Part shown: positions 7,117-14,295 of the stretch, piece by piece
Position numbering within the stretch: position 1 is the first letter of the stretch
Layout of the letters: the number at the start of each line of letters is the position of its first letter
Source of the DNA: JAVKFF01 sp040226215
GTDB taxonomy: Bacteria; Pseudomonadota; Alphaproteobacteria; DSM-16000; Inquilinaceae
Length of the DNA stretch: 17,034 nt
Reading direction: 5' to 3'
Assembly (NCBI GenBank): GCA_040226215.1
Contig: JAVKFF010000003.1
Coordinates: forward strand, 1-17,034
Program-made: the position numbers and the translations under genes
The notes under the pieces: model-generated
Seen by the model: the letters and a program-made list of their open reading frames with translations, nothing else
Database searches by the model: none
What the model was told of the DNA's origin: nothing

Positions 7117-8399
7117 TGGGCGGCGGGCGCGGCGTGCGTGGCGCTGCTCGACCGCTCGCTGGTCTTCAGGCGGTTCTTGTGCAGCCGGCCGTCCTGCATG
7201 ATCAGCGACAGGTTCTCGCCCTGCCCGTCCAGCAGCGCGATGTCGTCGAGCGGATTGCCGTCGACGACCACCAGGTCGGCCAGCGCGCCCGGCCTGACGC
7301 AGCCGAGTTCGCCCGTGCGGTTGAGGATCTCGGCGTTGATCGAGGTCGCCGATTTCAGCACGTCGATCGGCTTCTGCACGCCCGCGCGGATGACGAACTC
7401 GTGGCTCTGGGCGAACTCCAGCTCGCCCATCAGGTCGGTGCCGAAGCCCATCCTGGTGCCGTTCCGGGCGCAGTATTCGAGCATCCGGTTGCCGCCCTCG
7501 ATGACGTAGCGCAGCTTCTCCATGACATAGGCCGACAAGCCCATCTCGTCGCCATGTTGCTCGGTCACCGAGTAGCAGACCATGGTCGGCACGACGAAGG
7601 CGTCGTGGTCGCGCACGAAGCGGGCCGTCTCCTCGTCGATCAGGTTGCAGTGCTCGACGGTGCGGATGCCGCTGCCGACCGCCCGCTGCACCGCCCGCGA
7701 GCCATAGGCATGCGCCGCCACATAGGTGTGCTTCAGCGCCGTCTCCTCCGCGGCGACGCGCAGTTCCTCCTCGGAATACTGGCAGTCGTCGATGGCATCG
7801 TGCGGCGAGCCGACGCCACCGCCCGCCATCACCTTGATGTGGTCCGCCCCCTTGCGCAGTTCGTCGCGCACGGCGAGGCGCATCTGTTCCGGCCCGTCGA
7901 CGATGCGCCGGCCGAAGTCGAGGCCGTTGGAACAGCCGCAGATGTCGTGACCGGAATCCGTGCGCTTGCGGTGGTCGCCATGTCCGCCGGTCTGGGTCAG
8001 CCCCGGACCGCAGACGAAGGCGCGCGGGCCGGTGATCAGGCCCTTCTGCAGCGCCTCCTTGATGCCGAAATCCGCCCCCGCCACGTCGCGCACCGTGGTG
8101 AAGCCGCGGTCGAGCATGTTGCGGATGCGCGGCAGGGCATGCGCGGTCAGGAGCGTGATCGAATAATCCGCCGCCTTGAGCATGTTCAGGTGCACGGCGA
8201 GCAGATGCACATGCGCGTCGATCAGTCCGGGCAGCACCGTGCGGCCGGCGACGTCGATCTCGACCACATCGCCCAGGGCCTTCAGCCCCGGCCCCACCTC
8301 CCGGATGCGGTTGTCCTCGACGATAAGGTCAACACCATCCTGGAGATCGTCGGAGACGCCGTCGAACAGGACGGCATTGCGCAAAACGGTCTGGGACAT
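7113..8399 (-). CDS. Metal-dependent amidohydrolase (Xaa-Pro dipeptidase-like / imidazolonepropionase-related)
   Basis: This 428-residue cytoplasmic hydrolase of the amidohydrolase superfamily has all metal ligands visible: His63 and His65 (DAHVH), Lys189 (HIKVMAGGG, likely carboxylated, bridging two metals), His230 (AHAYG), His250 (VEHC) and Asp322 (GFGTD). The SPHDAIDDCQYSEEEL segment after the lysine is typical of the branch that includes bacterial prolidases and Lys/Arg carboxypeptidases. No signal peptide. The start is chosen from GGGAGA 8 nt upstream of ATG 8399; an in-frame ATG 87 nt further up lacks such a site and adds a basic, unlike-family extension. It is first in the minus-strand unit, upstream of two importer ATPases, so it probably cleaves the imported peptide or amide. 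Substrate is not predictable; a cyclic amide or N-acyl compound is also possible. Confidence 0.92.
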   Translation of the reverse strand: MSQTVLRNAVLFDGVSDDLQDGVDLIVEDNRIREVGPGLKALGDVVEIDVAGRTVLPGLIDAHVHLLAVHLNMLKAADYSITLLTAHALPRIRNMLDRGFTTVRDVAGADFGIKEALQKGLITGPRAFVCGPGLTQTGGHGDHRKRTDSGHDICGCSNGLDFGRRIVDGPEQMRLAVRDELRKGADHIKVMAGGGVGSPHDAIDDCQYSEEELRVAAEETALKHTYVAAHAYGSRAVQRAVGSGIRTVEHCNLIDEETARFVRDHDAFVVPTMVCYSVTEQHGDEMGLSAYVMEKLRYVIEGGNRMLEYCARNGTRMGFGTDLMGELEFAQSHEFVIRAGVQKPIDVLKSATSINAEILNRTGELGCVRPGALADLVVVDGNPLDDIALLDGQGENLSLIMQDGRLHKNRLKTSERSSSATHAAPAAH

Positions 8400-8627
8400 C
8401 AAGCCGTCTCCCGGATTCCGGGGAGCGCCCTTAGGCACCACCCTTGGGGCGTTGCGAACACGCTTCGAAACCGCATCATTGCGCAAGCATGGCGGGGCGT
8501 AAAGCTACTTGATCAAATGATAGAACGGTGTGAACATCCCGAGGCAAGCCCGGGAAATCCTCGCCACAGAAGCGATCTGGACGCCGGTTTCGGGCGGAGG
8601 CCTTCACTGAGTTCGGGAGATCGACCG
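8400..8627. promoter_or_regulatory. Divergent promoter/operator region of the peptide importer locus
   Basis: This 228-bp gene-free spacer lies between the amidohydrolase unit (minus) and binding-protein unit (plus). It contains the perfect palindromes TTCGAA (8464-8469), TTGCGCAA (8479-8486) and TTGATCAA (8509-8516). The last two share TTGnnCAA and have centres exactly 30 bp apart, about three helical turns. TTGATC (8509-8514) could serve as a -35 for the plus strand with GAACAT 17 nt downstream, but the -10 is poor. No convincing minus-strand promoter was found. No regulator gene for this locus lies in the window. Confidence 0.4.
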
Positions 8628-10253
8628 ATGTTCAAGCAGACCCTGTTCGCAGCCGCCGCTGCGACGGCGCTCGGCGCCACCCTTTACGGGACGACCCTGT
8701 CGCTGGCGCCCGCGGCCGAGGCGGAGGTGCTCAACTACGCCGGCACCACGCCGGCACTGACGATGGATCCGCACGCCACCAACGACTTCGTCACCACGGC
8801 GATCTTCCGGCAGGTCTATGACAGCCTGGTCGGTCTCTCGCTCGACATGGAGATCGTGCCCGGCATCGCCGAGAGCTGGGAATATCTCGGCGACAACACC
8901 TGGCGCTTCCAGATCCGGGATGACGTCGTTTTCCACGACGGACGCCCCCTGACCGCCGCCGACGTCGCCTTCTCGATCATGCGCCAGAAGGACAGCCGCT
9001 TCTACACCGCCCTGTTCGGCGGCATCGAGGAGGCCGTCGCGGTCGACGACTACACGGTCGACGTCATCTCCAGCGCGCCCGATCCGATCCTGCCGCGCAA
9101 GATGACGCGCCTGTTCGTCATGTCGCAGTCCTGGCTGGAGGAGAACGGCTCGCTGGAGATCCCGGACCTCGGCGCAGAAGGGTCCGAGGGTTTCACCGTG
9201 CGCAACGCCAACGGCACCGGCCCGATGATGCTGACGGAGCACAACCCGCAGGTCATCACCAGCTTCCAGCGCAACGAGAGCTATTGGGGCGACTTCCCGG
9301 GCAACGTGACGGAGGCGCACTACACGCCGATCGGGTCCGCGCCGACCCGCGTCGCCGCCCTGCTTTCCGGCGAGGTCCAGCTGATCACCGACCTGCCGCT
9401 GCAGGATATCGAGCGCATCGAGGGCGCCGAGGGCTTCCAGGTCGTCCAGACCCCGCAATTCCTGTGGATGCAGCTGGAGATGGACGGCACCCGCGACGTC
9501 GCGCTCGACACCTGGAACAACGACGAGACGCCGATCGAGTCCAACCCCTTCGCCGACACGCGCGTGCGCCAGGCCATCGCGCACGCCATCGATGCCGAAC
9601 TGATCGTCGACCGGGTGATGCGCGGCAATGCCCGCGTCGTCGGCGTCGCCTCCGCCCCCGGCCTCGGCGGCTATCAGGAGGACCTCGACGTCCACTGGGC
9701 GTTCGATCCCGAGCGGTCGCGCGCGCTGCTTGCCGAGGCCGGCTATCCGGACGGCTTCATCACCCAGCTCAACTGCCCGCTCGAGCGCTACGTCAACACC
9801 GAGGAGACCTGCCGCGCCGTCGCCAGCATGCTCGACCGCATCGGCATCGAGGTGCGGGTCAACGGCATGGTCTGGCCGGAATTCGCCCGCATGCTGGTGA
9901 ACGGTCCGACCTCCAGCTTCCACCTGATCGGCACCGGACCGAACAGCTTCGACACCCAGGACACCTTCACCGCGGTGATGATGACCCGCGATGCCGAGGC
10001 CAATGAGGGCTTCTTCAACTGGGCGCTCTACTCCAACGAGACCGTCGACATGGTGGCCCACGAACTGCCGGTGACCTTCGACGAGGAACGGCGCCAGGAG
10101 CTCTACCGCATCGGCCTTGAGGTAGCGCGCGAGACGGTGAGTTCGGTCTATCTGCACCAGCTCATGATCACCTGGGGCATGCAGGATTCGGTCGAGGCGC
10201 CGATCCGCTCGGACGCCACGCTGACCCTGCAGAACGTGGTGATCGGCGAGTAA
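8628..10253 (+). CDS. ABC transporter substrate-binding protein, family 5 (DppA/OppA-like)
   Basis: This 541-residue periplasmic binding protein for peptides or related solutes has a Sec signal peptide: Lys3, an Ala/Leu-rich core, and APAAEAEV, with cleavage near residue 33. The mature start, LNYAGTTPALTMDPHATND, leads into the family-5 signature region FRQVYDSLVGLSLDMEIVPG, WEYLGDNTWRFQIRDDVVFH and DGRPLTAADVAFSI. Length is normal. The start is set by GGGAGA 7 nt before ATG 8628; the frame stays open far upstream (to 7089), but that stretch is antisense to the amidohydrolase. It heads the plus-strand unit, 51 nt before the DppB-like gene. The ligand could be a di- or oligopeptide, or another solute used by family-5 proteins such as opines, glutathione or nickel chelates. 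Confidence 0.93.
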   Translation: MFKQTLFAAAAATALGATLYGTTLSLAPAAEAEVLNYAGTTPALTMDPHATNDFVTTAIFRQVYDSLVGLSLDMEIVPGIAESWEYLGDNTWRFQIRDDVVFHDGRPLTAADVAFSIMRQKDSRFYTALFGGIEEAVAVDDYTVDVISSAPDPILPRKMTRLFVMSQSWLEENGSLEIPDLGAEGSEGFTVRNANGTGPMMLTEHNPQVITSFQRNESYWGDFPGNVTEAHYTPIGSAPTRVAALLSGEVQLITDLPLQDIERIEGAEGFQVVQTPQFLWMQLEMDGTRDVALDTWNNDETPIESNPFADTRVRQAIAHAIDAELIVDRVMRGNARVVGVASAPGLGGYQEDLDVHWAFDPERSRALLAEAGYPDGFITQLNCPLERYVNTEETCRAVASMLDRIGIEVRVNGMVWPEFARMLVNGPTSSFHLIGTGPNSFDTQDTFTAVMMTRDAEANEGFFNWALYSNETVDMVAHELPVTFDEERRQELYRIGLEVARETVSSVYLHQLMITWGMQDSVEAPIRSDATLTLQNVVIGE

Positions 10254-10304
10254 CCGCACAGAGGCGCCTGGCGGCGGGGAGACAGGAGTGACGGGGAGCG
10301 TGCG

Positions 10305-11291
10305 GTGCTGAACGTCCTGGTACGCAGAAGCGCGCATGCCGTCCTCGTCATCCTCGTCGTCAGCGTCCTCGCCTTCGTCCTCACCAGCCTCGTCGGCGAC
10401 CCGGTCGCCAGCATTCTCGGCATCGGCGCCACGCCCGAGGATCGGGCGATCCTGATCGAGCGGCTGGGTCTCGACGAGCCCTGGCTCAGCCGCTTCTTCA
10501 CCTTTCTCGGCAACGCGGTGCAGGGCGAGTTCGGCATCTCCTATTCCGCCCAGCGGCCGGTCGCCGACCTCTTGCTGGAGCGCATCCCGGCGACCATGGA
10601 GCTGGCCTTCGCCGCCCTCGTGCTGTCACTGGCGATCGGTCTCCCGGTCGGCGTCGCCGCCGCGGTCTGGCGCGACCGCTGGTTCTCCACCGCGCTGATG
10701 ACCGGCTCGATCATCGGCGTCTCGCTGCCCACCTTCGTCGTCGGCATCCTGCTGATCTTCCTGTTCTCCGTCTCGCTGGGCTGGCTGCCCTCGTTCGGGC
10801 GCGGCGGGGTGGTCGAGATCGGCTGGTGGACCACGGGCCTGCTCACCTGGTCGGGGCTGAAGGCGCTGATCATGCCGGCCTTGTCGCTGGCCACCAGCCA
10901 GGTGGCGCTGATCGCCCGGCTGGTGCGCGCGGAGATGCTGGAGGTCCTGCGCACCGACTACATCCGCTTCGCCCGCGCGCGCGGGCTGGAGCCCCGGCGC
11001 GTCAACCTCTCCCACGCGCTCCGCAACACGCTGATCCCGATCATCACGGTCAGCGGCATCCAGCTCGGCTTTCTCGTCGCCTTCGCCATCGTCGCTGAAT
11101 CGGTCTTCCAGTGGCCGGGCCTCGGCCTCCTGTTCCTGCAAGCGCTGGGCAGTACCGACCTGCCGGTGATCTCCGCCTTCCTGATGCTGGCCGCCTTCTT
11201 CTTCGCCACCATCAACATCATCGTCGACCTGCTCTACGCGGCCGCCGACCCCAGGCTGCGCGTGCGGGCGACCGCCGGTGGCAGCCGATGA
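10305..11291 (+). CDS. Dipeptide/oligopeptide ABC transporter permease (DppB-like)
   Basis: This 328-residue inner-membrane permease has the DppB layout: an N-terminal membrane helix (about 8-30), a periplasmic stretch with LTSLVGDPV and RLGLDEPWLSRFFTFL, the GEFGISYS motif, then five more helices. The EAA loop that contacts the ATPases is near 219-243 (YIRFARARGLEPRRV, then HALRNTLIP). The start is GTG 10305, supported by GGGGAG 6 nt upstream. The TGA overlaps the DppC-like start (ATGA). It forms a heterodimeric channel with that protein, powered by the two ATPases encoded on the opposite strand. Confidence 0.93.
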   Translation: MLNVLVRRSAHAVLVILVVSVLAFVLTSLVGDPVASILGIGATPEDRAILIERLGLDEPWLSRFFTFLGNAVQGEFGISYSAQRPVADLLLERIPATMELAFAALVLSLAIGLPVGVAAAVWRDRWFSTALMTGSIIGVSLPTFVVGILLIFLFSVSLGWLPSFGRGGVVEIGWWTTGLLTWSGLKALIMPALSLATSQVALIARLVRAEMLEVLRTDYIRFARARGLEPRRVNLSHALRNTLIPIITVSGIQLGFLVAFAIVAESVFQWPGLGLLFLQALGSTDLPVISAFLMLAAFFFATINIIVDLLYAAADPRLRVRATAGGSR

Positions 11292-12241
11292 CCGACGCCG
11301 CCGCCCGCCCGGCTTCCGGCACCGTCCGGCCTGCCCTCTGGCGGCGCGTCTGGCGGGCCCGGCTGGCGCGCAGCTTCCGGCGCTCGAAATCGGCGATGAC
11401 GGGCGGTGTCGTACTCACCCTGCTCGTCCTCTCCGCCGTCCTGGCGCCGCTGATCGCGGTCAGCGATCCCTACGACCTGGCGACCCTCGACCTGCTCGAT
11501 TCCCACCTGCCGCCGATCTGGAGCGATGGCGGCACCGCACCCTTCCTGCTCGGTACCGACAGCCAGGGGGCCGACCTCCTGTCGCTCATGCTCTACGGCA
11601 TGCGCGCCTCGCTCATCGTCGCCGTGCTGGCGGTCGCGACCTCCAGCATCCTGGGCACCACAATGGGCATGATCGCCGGCTATTTCGGCGGCCGGGTGGA
11701 CGGCGTGATCATGCGCGTCGCCGACATCCAGTTCACCTTTCCCGCCATCCTGCTGGCCCTGCTGATCGGCGGTATCTCGCAATCGCTGATGTCCACCTCC
11801 GCCAGGGCCGACTTCGCGCTGCCGATCCTGGTACTGGCGCTCGGCTTGTCCCACTGGCCGCATTTCGCCCGCCTGGTGCGCGGCTCGGTGCTGGTGGAGA
11901 AGAACAAGGACTATGTCGCCGCCGCCCGGCTCTGCGGACGGGGACCGTGGACGATCATGCGCCGCCAGTTGCTGCCCAACGTGCTGAATCCGATCTTCGT
12001 GCTCGCCACGCTCGACATCGCCTTTGCCGTCATGGGCGAGGCGACGCTCTCCTATCTCGGCTTCGGCATGCCGACGACCGAGCCATCGCTCGGCACGCTG
12101 ATCCGCACCGGTTACCAGTACCTGTTCTCCGGTGAATGGTGGCTCGTCGTCTTCCCGGCGCTCTGGCTGGTGCTGCTGGTGCTCTCGGTCAACCTGATCG
12201 GCGACTGGCTGCGCGACGCGCTGAACCCGAAGCTGAACTGA
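11288..12241 (+). CDS. Dipeptide/oligopeptide ABC transporter permease (DppC-like)
   Basis: This 317-residue inner-membrane permease has a cytoplasmic Arg-rich N-terminus (about 1-35) and a first helix around 38-58. The periplasmic segment with FLLGTDSQGADLLS is a DppC/OppC hallmark and is followed by five helices. The EAA loop lies near 209-232 (YVAAARLCGRGPWTIMRRQL), and GEATLSYLGFGMP and NLIGDWLRDALNPKL close the protein as in the family. ATG 11288 overlaps the preceding TGA as ATGA, with only a weak ribosome site, so translation is coupled. Longer in-frame codons upstream fall inside the DppB-like gene. It is the last gene of the plus-strand unit; no clear terminator follows. Confidence 0.93.
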   Translation: MTDAAARPASGTVRPALWRRVWRARLARSFRRSKSAMTGGVVLTLLVLSAVLAPLIAVSDPYDLATLDLLDSHLPPIWSDGGTAPFLLGTDSQGADLLSLMLYGMRASLIVAVLAVATSSILGTTMGMIAGYFGGRVDGVIMRVADIQFTFPAILLALLIGGISQSLMSTSARADFALPILVLALGLSHWPHFARLVRGSVLVEKNKDYVAAARLCGRGPWTIMRRQLLPNVLNPIFVLATLDIAFAVMGEATLSYLGFGMPTTEPSLGTLIRTGYQYLFSGEWWLVVFPALWLVLLVLSVNLIGDWLRDALNPKLN

Positions 12242-12320
12242 CGGCGCGCGTCTGCCCCAGGCCTGCCGCATCGCCATGGCAACGTCCGCACAGACGTCAT
12301 CATGCAAGGAAATCCAGTCC

Positions 12321-12689
12321 ATGAACCGCGCCCTGCCACTCGTCGCCGCCGCCTGCGCCCTCGCCACCGGAAGCGCGCTCGCCCAGCCCTACGGTTTCGA
12401 GGGCGTCTGGGGCCGCGTGGACCTCGGCTGCACCGGCGACGGCGACCGCGTGCCCACGGAAATCACCAGCCGGGAGCTCCGCTTCTACGAGAGCAGCTGC
12501 GCCATCGCCCGCGTCGCGCCGCTCGGCCCGGGCGGGGAGAGCTGGCGGATCGAGGCACGCTGCGCCGGCGAGGGCGAGGAATGGCCCGCCGCCTACATCC
12601 TCGCCCGCCACCGGCATGGCGATGACGACTGGCTCACCATGATCGACGCCACGGAGGGCTACGCCTGGCTGCTCGCCGCCTGCCCCTGA
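12321..12689 (+). CDS. Small secreted protein with four cysteines, function unknown
   Basis: This 122-residue protein has a clear Sec signal peptide (Arg3, hydrophobic Ala/Leu core, SALA before Gln22). The mature part starts with PYGFEGVWGR, suggesting a small beta-rich domain in which a Trp-containing strand opens the fold, as in lipocalin-like proteins. Cys37, Cys60, Cys81 and Cys121 are the only mature cysteines and could form two disulfides in the periplasm. ATG 12321 is preferred because AAGGA lies 10 nt upstream and it places the signal peptide at the N-terminus; ATG 12276 is in frame but adds 15 polar residues. It follows the DppC-like gene after 79 nt. I do not recognise a named family and assign no function. 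Confidence 0.75.
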   Translation: MNRALPLVAAACALATGSALAQPYGFEGVWGRVDLGCTGDGDRVPTEITSRELRFYESSCAIARVAPLGPGGESWRIEARCAGEGEEWPAAYILARHRHGDDDWLTMIDATEGYAWLLAACP

Positions 12690-12858
12690 TCACCCGACAT
12701 GGAAACACCGCCCTGAAAGTCTCTCCCGCACGCTGCCCGGGGGGCGTAGCGGAAGTATATGCCGGCCACGCGGACGGCTTGCCGGAACAGCGCGCCGCAG
12801 CGCACACTTGATAATTGCATATTCCAATGCCTGATTCCGCCATACTGGAGTCGCCGCG
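12690..12858. other. Intergenic stretch with an imperfect stem-loop
   Basis: There is no gene I can support here. A bulged hairpin sits at 12731-12751 (CGCT/AGCG plus GCCC/GGGC around a GGG loop, 2-nt bulge) without a following T-run, so it is at best a weak terminator for the secreted-protein gene. Further on, an AT-richer patch near 12807-12828 (TTGATAATTGCATATTCC) could hold a promoter for the next gene. I found no well-spaced -35/-10 pair. Confidence 0.3.
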
Positions 12859-13743
12859 ATTTCCGACATTGCGCTTGGCAGAGCTGCCACGGCCGAGGCG
12901 CCACCACCCACGGGCTTCATCGAACGGCCCGACGGCACGCGCATCGCCTTGTGGCAGAGTGGCGCCGAGGGGGCGCCGGCGGTCCTGCTGGTGCACGGCT
13001 CGGCCGAGGACCACCGCGTCTTCGATCCCATCCTGACACCGCTCGGCGCGCGTCACCGCGTCTTCGCCATCGATCGGCGCGGGCACGGGGCGAGCGGTGA
13101 CGAAGGCGCCTACGCGCTCGACCGGGAGGCCGAGGACATCGCCGCCGCCATCGCCCGGATCGAGCGGCCCGTCACCCTGGTGGGATGCGGCTATGGCGCG
13201 TTGTGCGCGCTGGAGACGGCCAGGATCGGCGACGGCATCGACCACCTGATCCTCTTCGAACCGCCGATCGAACGGCGCGCCGATGCCCGCGAGGCCGACA
13301 TCGCCGGCGAGGTCGCCCGCCTCGCCGCCATCGGCCAGGGCGAGATGGCGGCCGAACTGCACCTGCGGCTGATGGCGAAGGCGGACGACGAGACCGTGGA
13401 TCGACTCAAGGCCGACGCGGCCGGCTGGCCGGCGTTCGTGCGCGCCATGCCGGTTCTGGCCCGCGAATTCGTCACCGTGCATGGCGACTACCGTTTCGAG
13501 GCGCAGCGCTTCGCCGCGCTCGACCTCTGGATCACGCTGCTCATCGGCCGCGAGACCGACCCGCTGCACCTGGCCAGCGGTCAGGTCCTCGCCGCCGCCG
13601 CGCCCAGCGCGATCGTCCGCTGGATACCCGGCGCCGACCATGCGGTTGTGCGCGACGACCCGGCATTGTTCGCCCAACACCTGATTCGCGCCATCGAGAG
13701 CTATCGCGATGTCGCGCGCCCGACGATAAGCGGGCTTCCCTAG
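12859..13743 (+). CDS. Alpha/beta-hydrolase-fold protein lacking the usual nucleophile serine; apparent ATT start
   Basis: This is an alpha/beta-hydrolase-fold protein of 294 residues if started at ATT 12859. GFIERPDGTRIALW (about 19-32) forms the first strands, and LVHGS (His46, Gly47) is the oxyanion region. The nucleophile elbow normally reads G-x-S-x-G but here is GCGYG (109-113), so Gly111 takes the Ser place, with Cys110 just before it. Asp234 or Glu232 and His261 (GADHAVV) remain as acid and base. It may therefore be inactive, use Cys110, or serve another role. No ATG, GTG or TTG exists in frame between the stop at 12832 and TTG 12949; starting at TTG would delete the first strands. 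ATT 12859 has GGAG 8 nt upstream and gives a natural N-terminus. A frameshift or base error is the alternative. Confidence 0.75.
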   Translation: MSDIALGRAATAEAPPPTGFIERPDGTRIALWQSGAEGAPAVLLVHGSAEDHRVFDPILTPLGARHRVFAIDRRGHGASGDEGAYALDREAEDIAAAIARIERPVTLVGCGYGALCALETARIGDGIDHLILFEPPIERRADAREADIAGEVARLAAIGQGEMAAELHLRLMAKADDETVDRLKADAAGWPAFVRAMPVLAREFVTVHGDYRFEAQRFAALDLWITLLIGRETDPLHLASGQVLAAAAPSAIVRWIPGADHAVVRDDPALFAQHLIRAIESYRDVARPTISGLP

Positions 13744-13812
13744 CGTCCGCGCCACCCTATCTTACAGCCGGTTCGGGGCGTTTGTGGTCTGGATCGAGGA
13801 GATACGAGGGAA

Positions 13813-14172
13813 ATGCAGCGACGACTTTTCATGACCCTTGGTGCCGCGGCCGTCCTGGCCGCCTGCACACCTGGCGGCGGCGGCAATCGGCAGCTCGTGC
13901 CGCGCGTCGTCTCGGTCGACGCCCAGCGGCGCGGCAACATCTACTTCGTCACCGCGGTCGCGGAGGTGGATGAAGGCTGGACCGAGATCCAGCTCGAGGG
14001 ATCCGGCGGCAACTTGCGCCTCACCGGCGTGCCGCCCGCCACGCCGACCGGCACGACGCGCCAGGTGACCGCCGGACCGACGGCCGTCTCCCAGCGACAG
14101 CAGGACCGGGAGGGCTCGCGCGAGTTCACGGTGGCGGCAGCCGGCAATTCCCGAAGCGCGACAGCCTACTGA
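13813..14172 (+). CDS. Small lipoprotein, function unknown
   Basis: This 119-residue protein has a lipobox LAAC at 15-18, so it is probably lipid-modified at Cys18. RRLFM at residues 3-7 resembles the twin-arginine motif, so Tat export is possible. A Gly-rich linker follows (TPGGGGN). The mature domain is short, with alternating hydrophobic residues suggesting beta structure (IYFVTAVAEV, WTEIQLEG), then a Thr/Pro/Ser/Gln-rich polar tail. Ribosome sites GGAGA and GAGGG lie 10 and 2 nt before ATG 13813. It is flanked by the hydrolase-fold gene and by a hairpin and promoter region before iorA. I do not recognise a family. Confidence 0.72.
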   Translation: MQRRLFMTLGAAAVLAACTPGGGGNRQLVPRVVSVDAQRRGNIYFVTAVAEVDEGWTEIQLEGSGGNLRLTGVPPATPTGTTRQVTAGPTAVSQRQQDREGSREFTVAAAGNSRSATAY

Positions 14173-14186
14173 TCCCGCACGCCGGG

Positions 14187-14209
14187 AGGGCGGGTTTCGG
14201 AGCCGCCCT
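14187..14209 (+). terminator. Candidate hairpin after the lipoprotein gene
   Basis: AGGGCGG (14187-14193) pairs with CCGCCCT (14203-14209) around a 9-nt loop, starting 15 nt after the lipoprotein stop. Only two T residues are in the tail, so it would be a weak intrinsic terminator. Confidence 0.35.
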
Positions 14210-14250
14210 TGACCCGGGAGATGTATGCATGTTCATATAATCTGGCATAC
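14209..14250 (+). promoter_or_regulatory. Candidate promoter/operator of the ior operon
   Basis: A perfect -10 hexamer TATAAT lies at 14236-14241. The nearest -35-like TTGACC (14209-14214) is 21 nt away, longer than optimal, so activation or another -35 is likely. GTATGC (14223-14228) and GCATAC (14245-14250) form a perfect inverted repeat with centres 22 bp apart that brackets the -10. Such an arrangement suits a dimeric regulator blocking the promoter. The iorA ATG is 54 nt downstream of the -10. Confidence 0.45.
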
Positions 14251-14295
14251 TGTCTCGCGGCAAAGGGCGCGTGCCGGGGCTGAACCGGCGCGGCG

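Noticed and set aside
7089..10253. A single 1054-codon open frame on the plus strand
   Set aside because: Only the part from 8628 is the real binding protein with ribosome site and signal peptide. The upstream part is antisense to the amidohydrolase and is open because of GC-rich composition.
8604..10337. A 577-codon open frame antisense to the binding-protein gene
   Set aside because: It is rich in Asp/His/Arg/Val from reversed GC-rich codons, has no ribosome site or recognisable domain, and fully overlaps a well-supported gene.
12815..13036. A plus-strand frame with ATG 12827 (MPDSAILESPRF) as an alternative N-terminus for the hydrolase-fold protein
   Set aside because: It runs out of frame with the hydrolase and would need a frameshift near 12890. 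The in-frame ATT with GGAG explains the data without one, though I keep the frameshift as a stated alternative.
12634..13755. A 373-codon minus-strand frame antisense to the hydrolase-fold gene
   Set aside because: The plus-strand protein has clear hydrolase-fold motifs. The antisense product is His/Arg/Gly-rich without motifs.
14223..14262. A sigma54 promoter upstream of iorA, suggested by TGGCA
   Set aside because: The second element (TTGC-type, five bases after) is missing, so the -24/-12 pattern does not hold.
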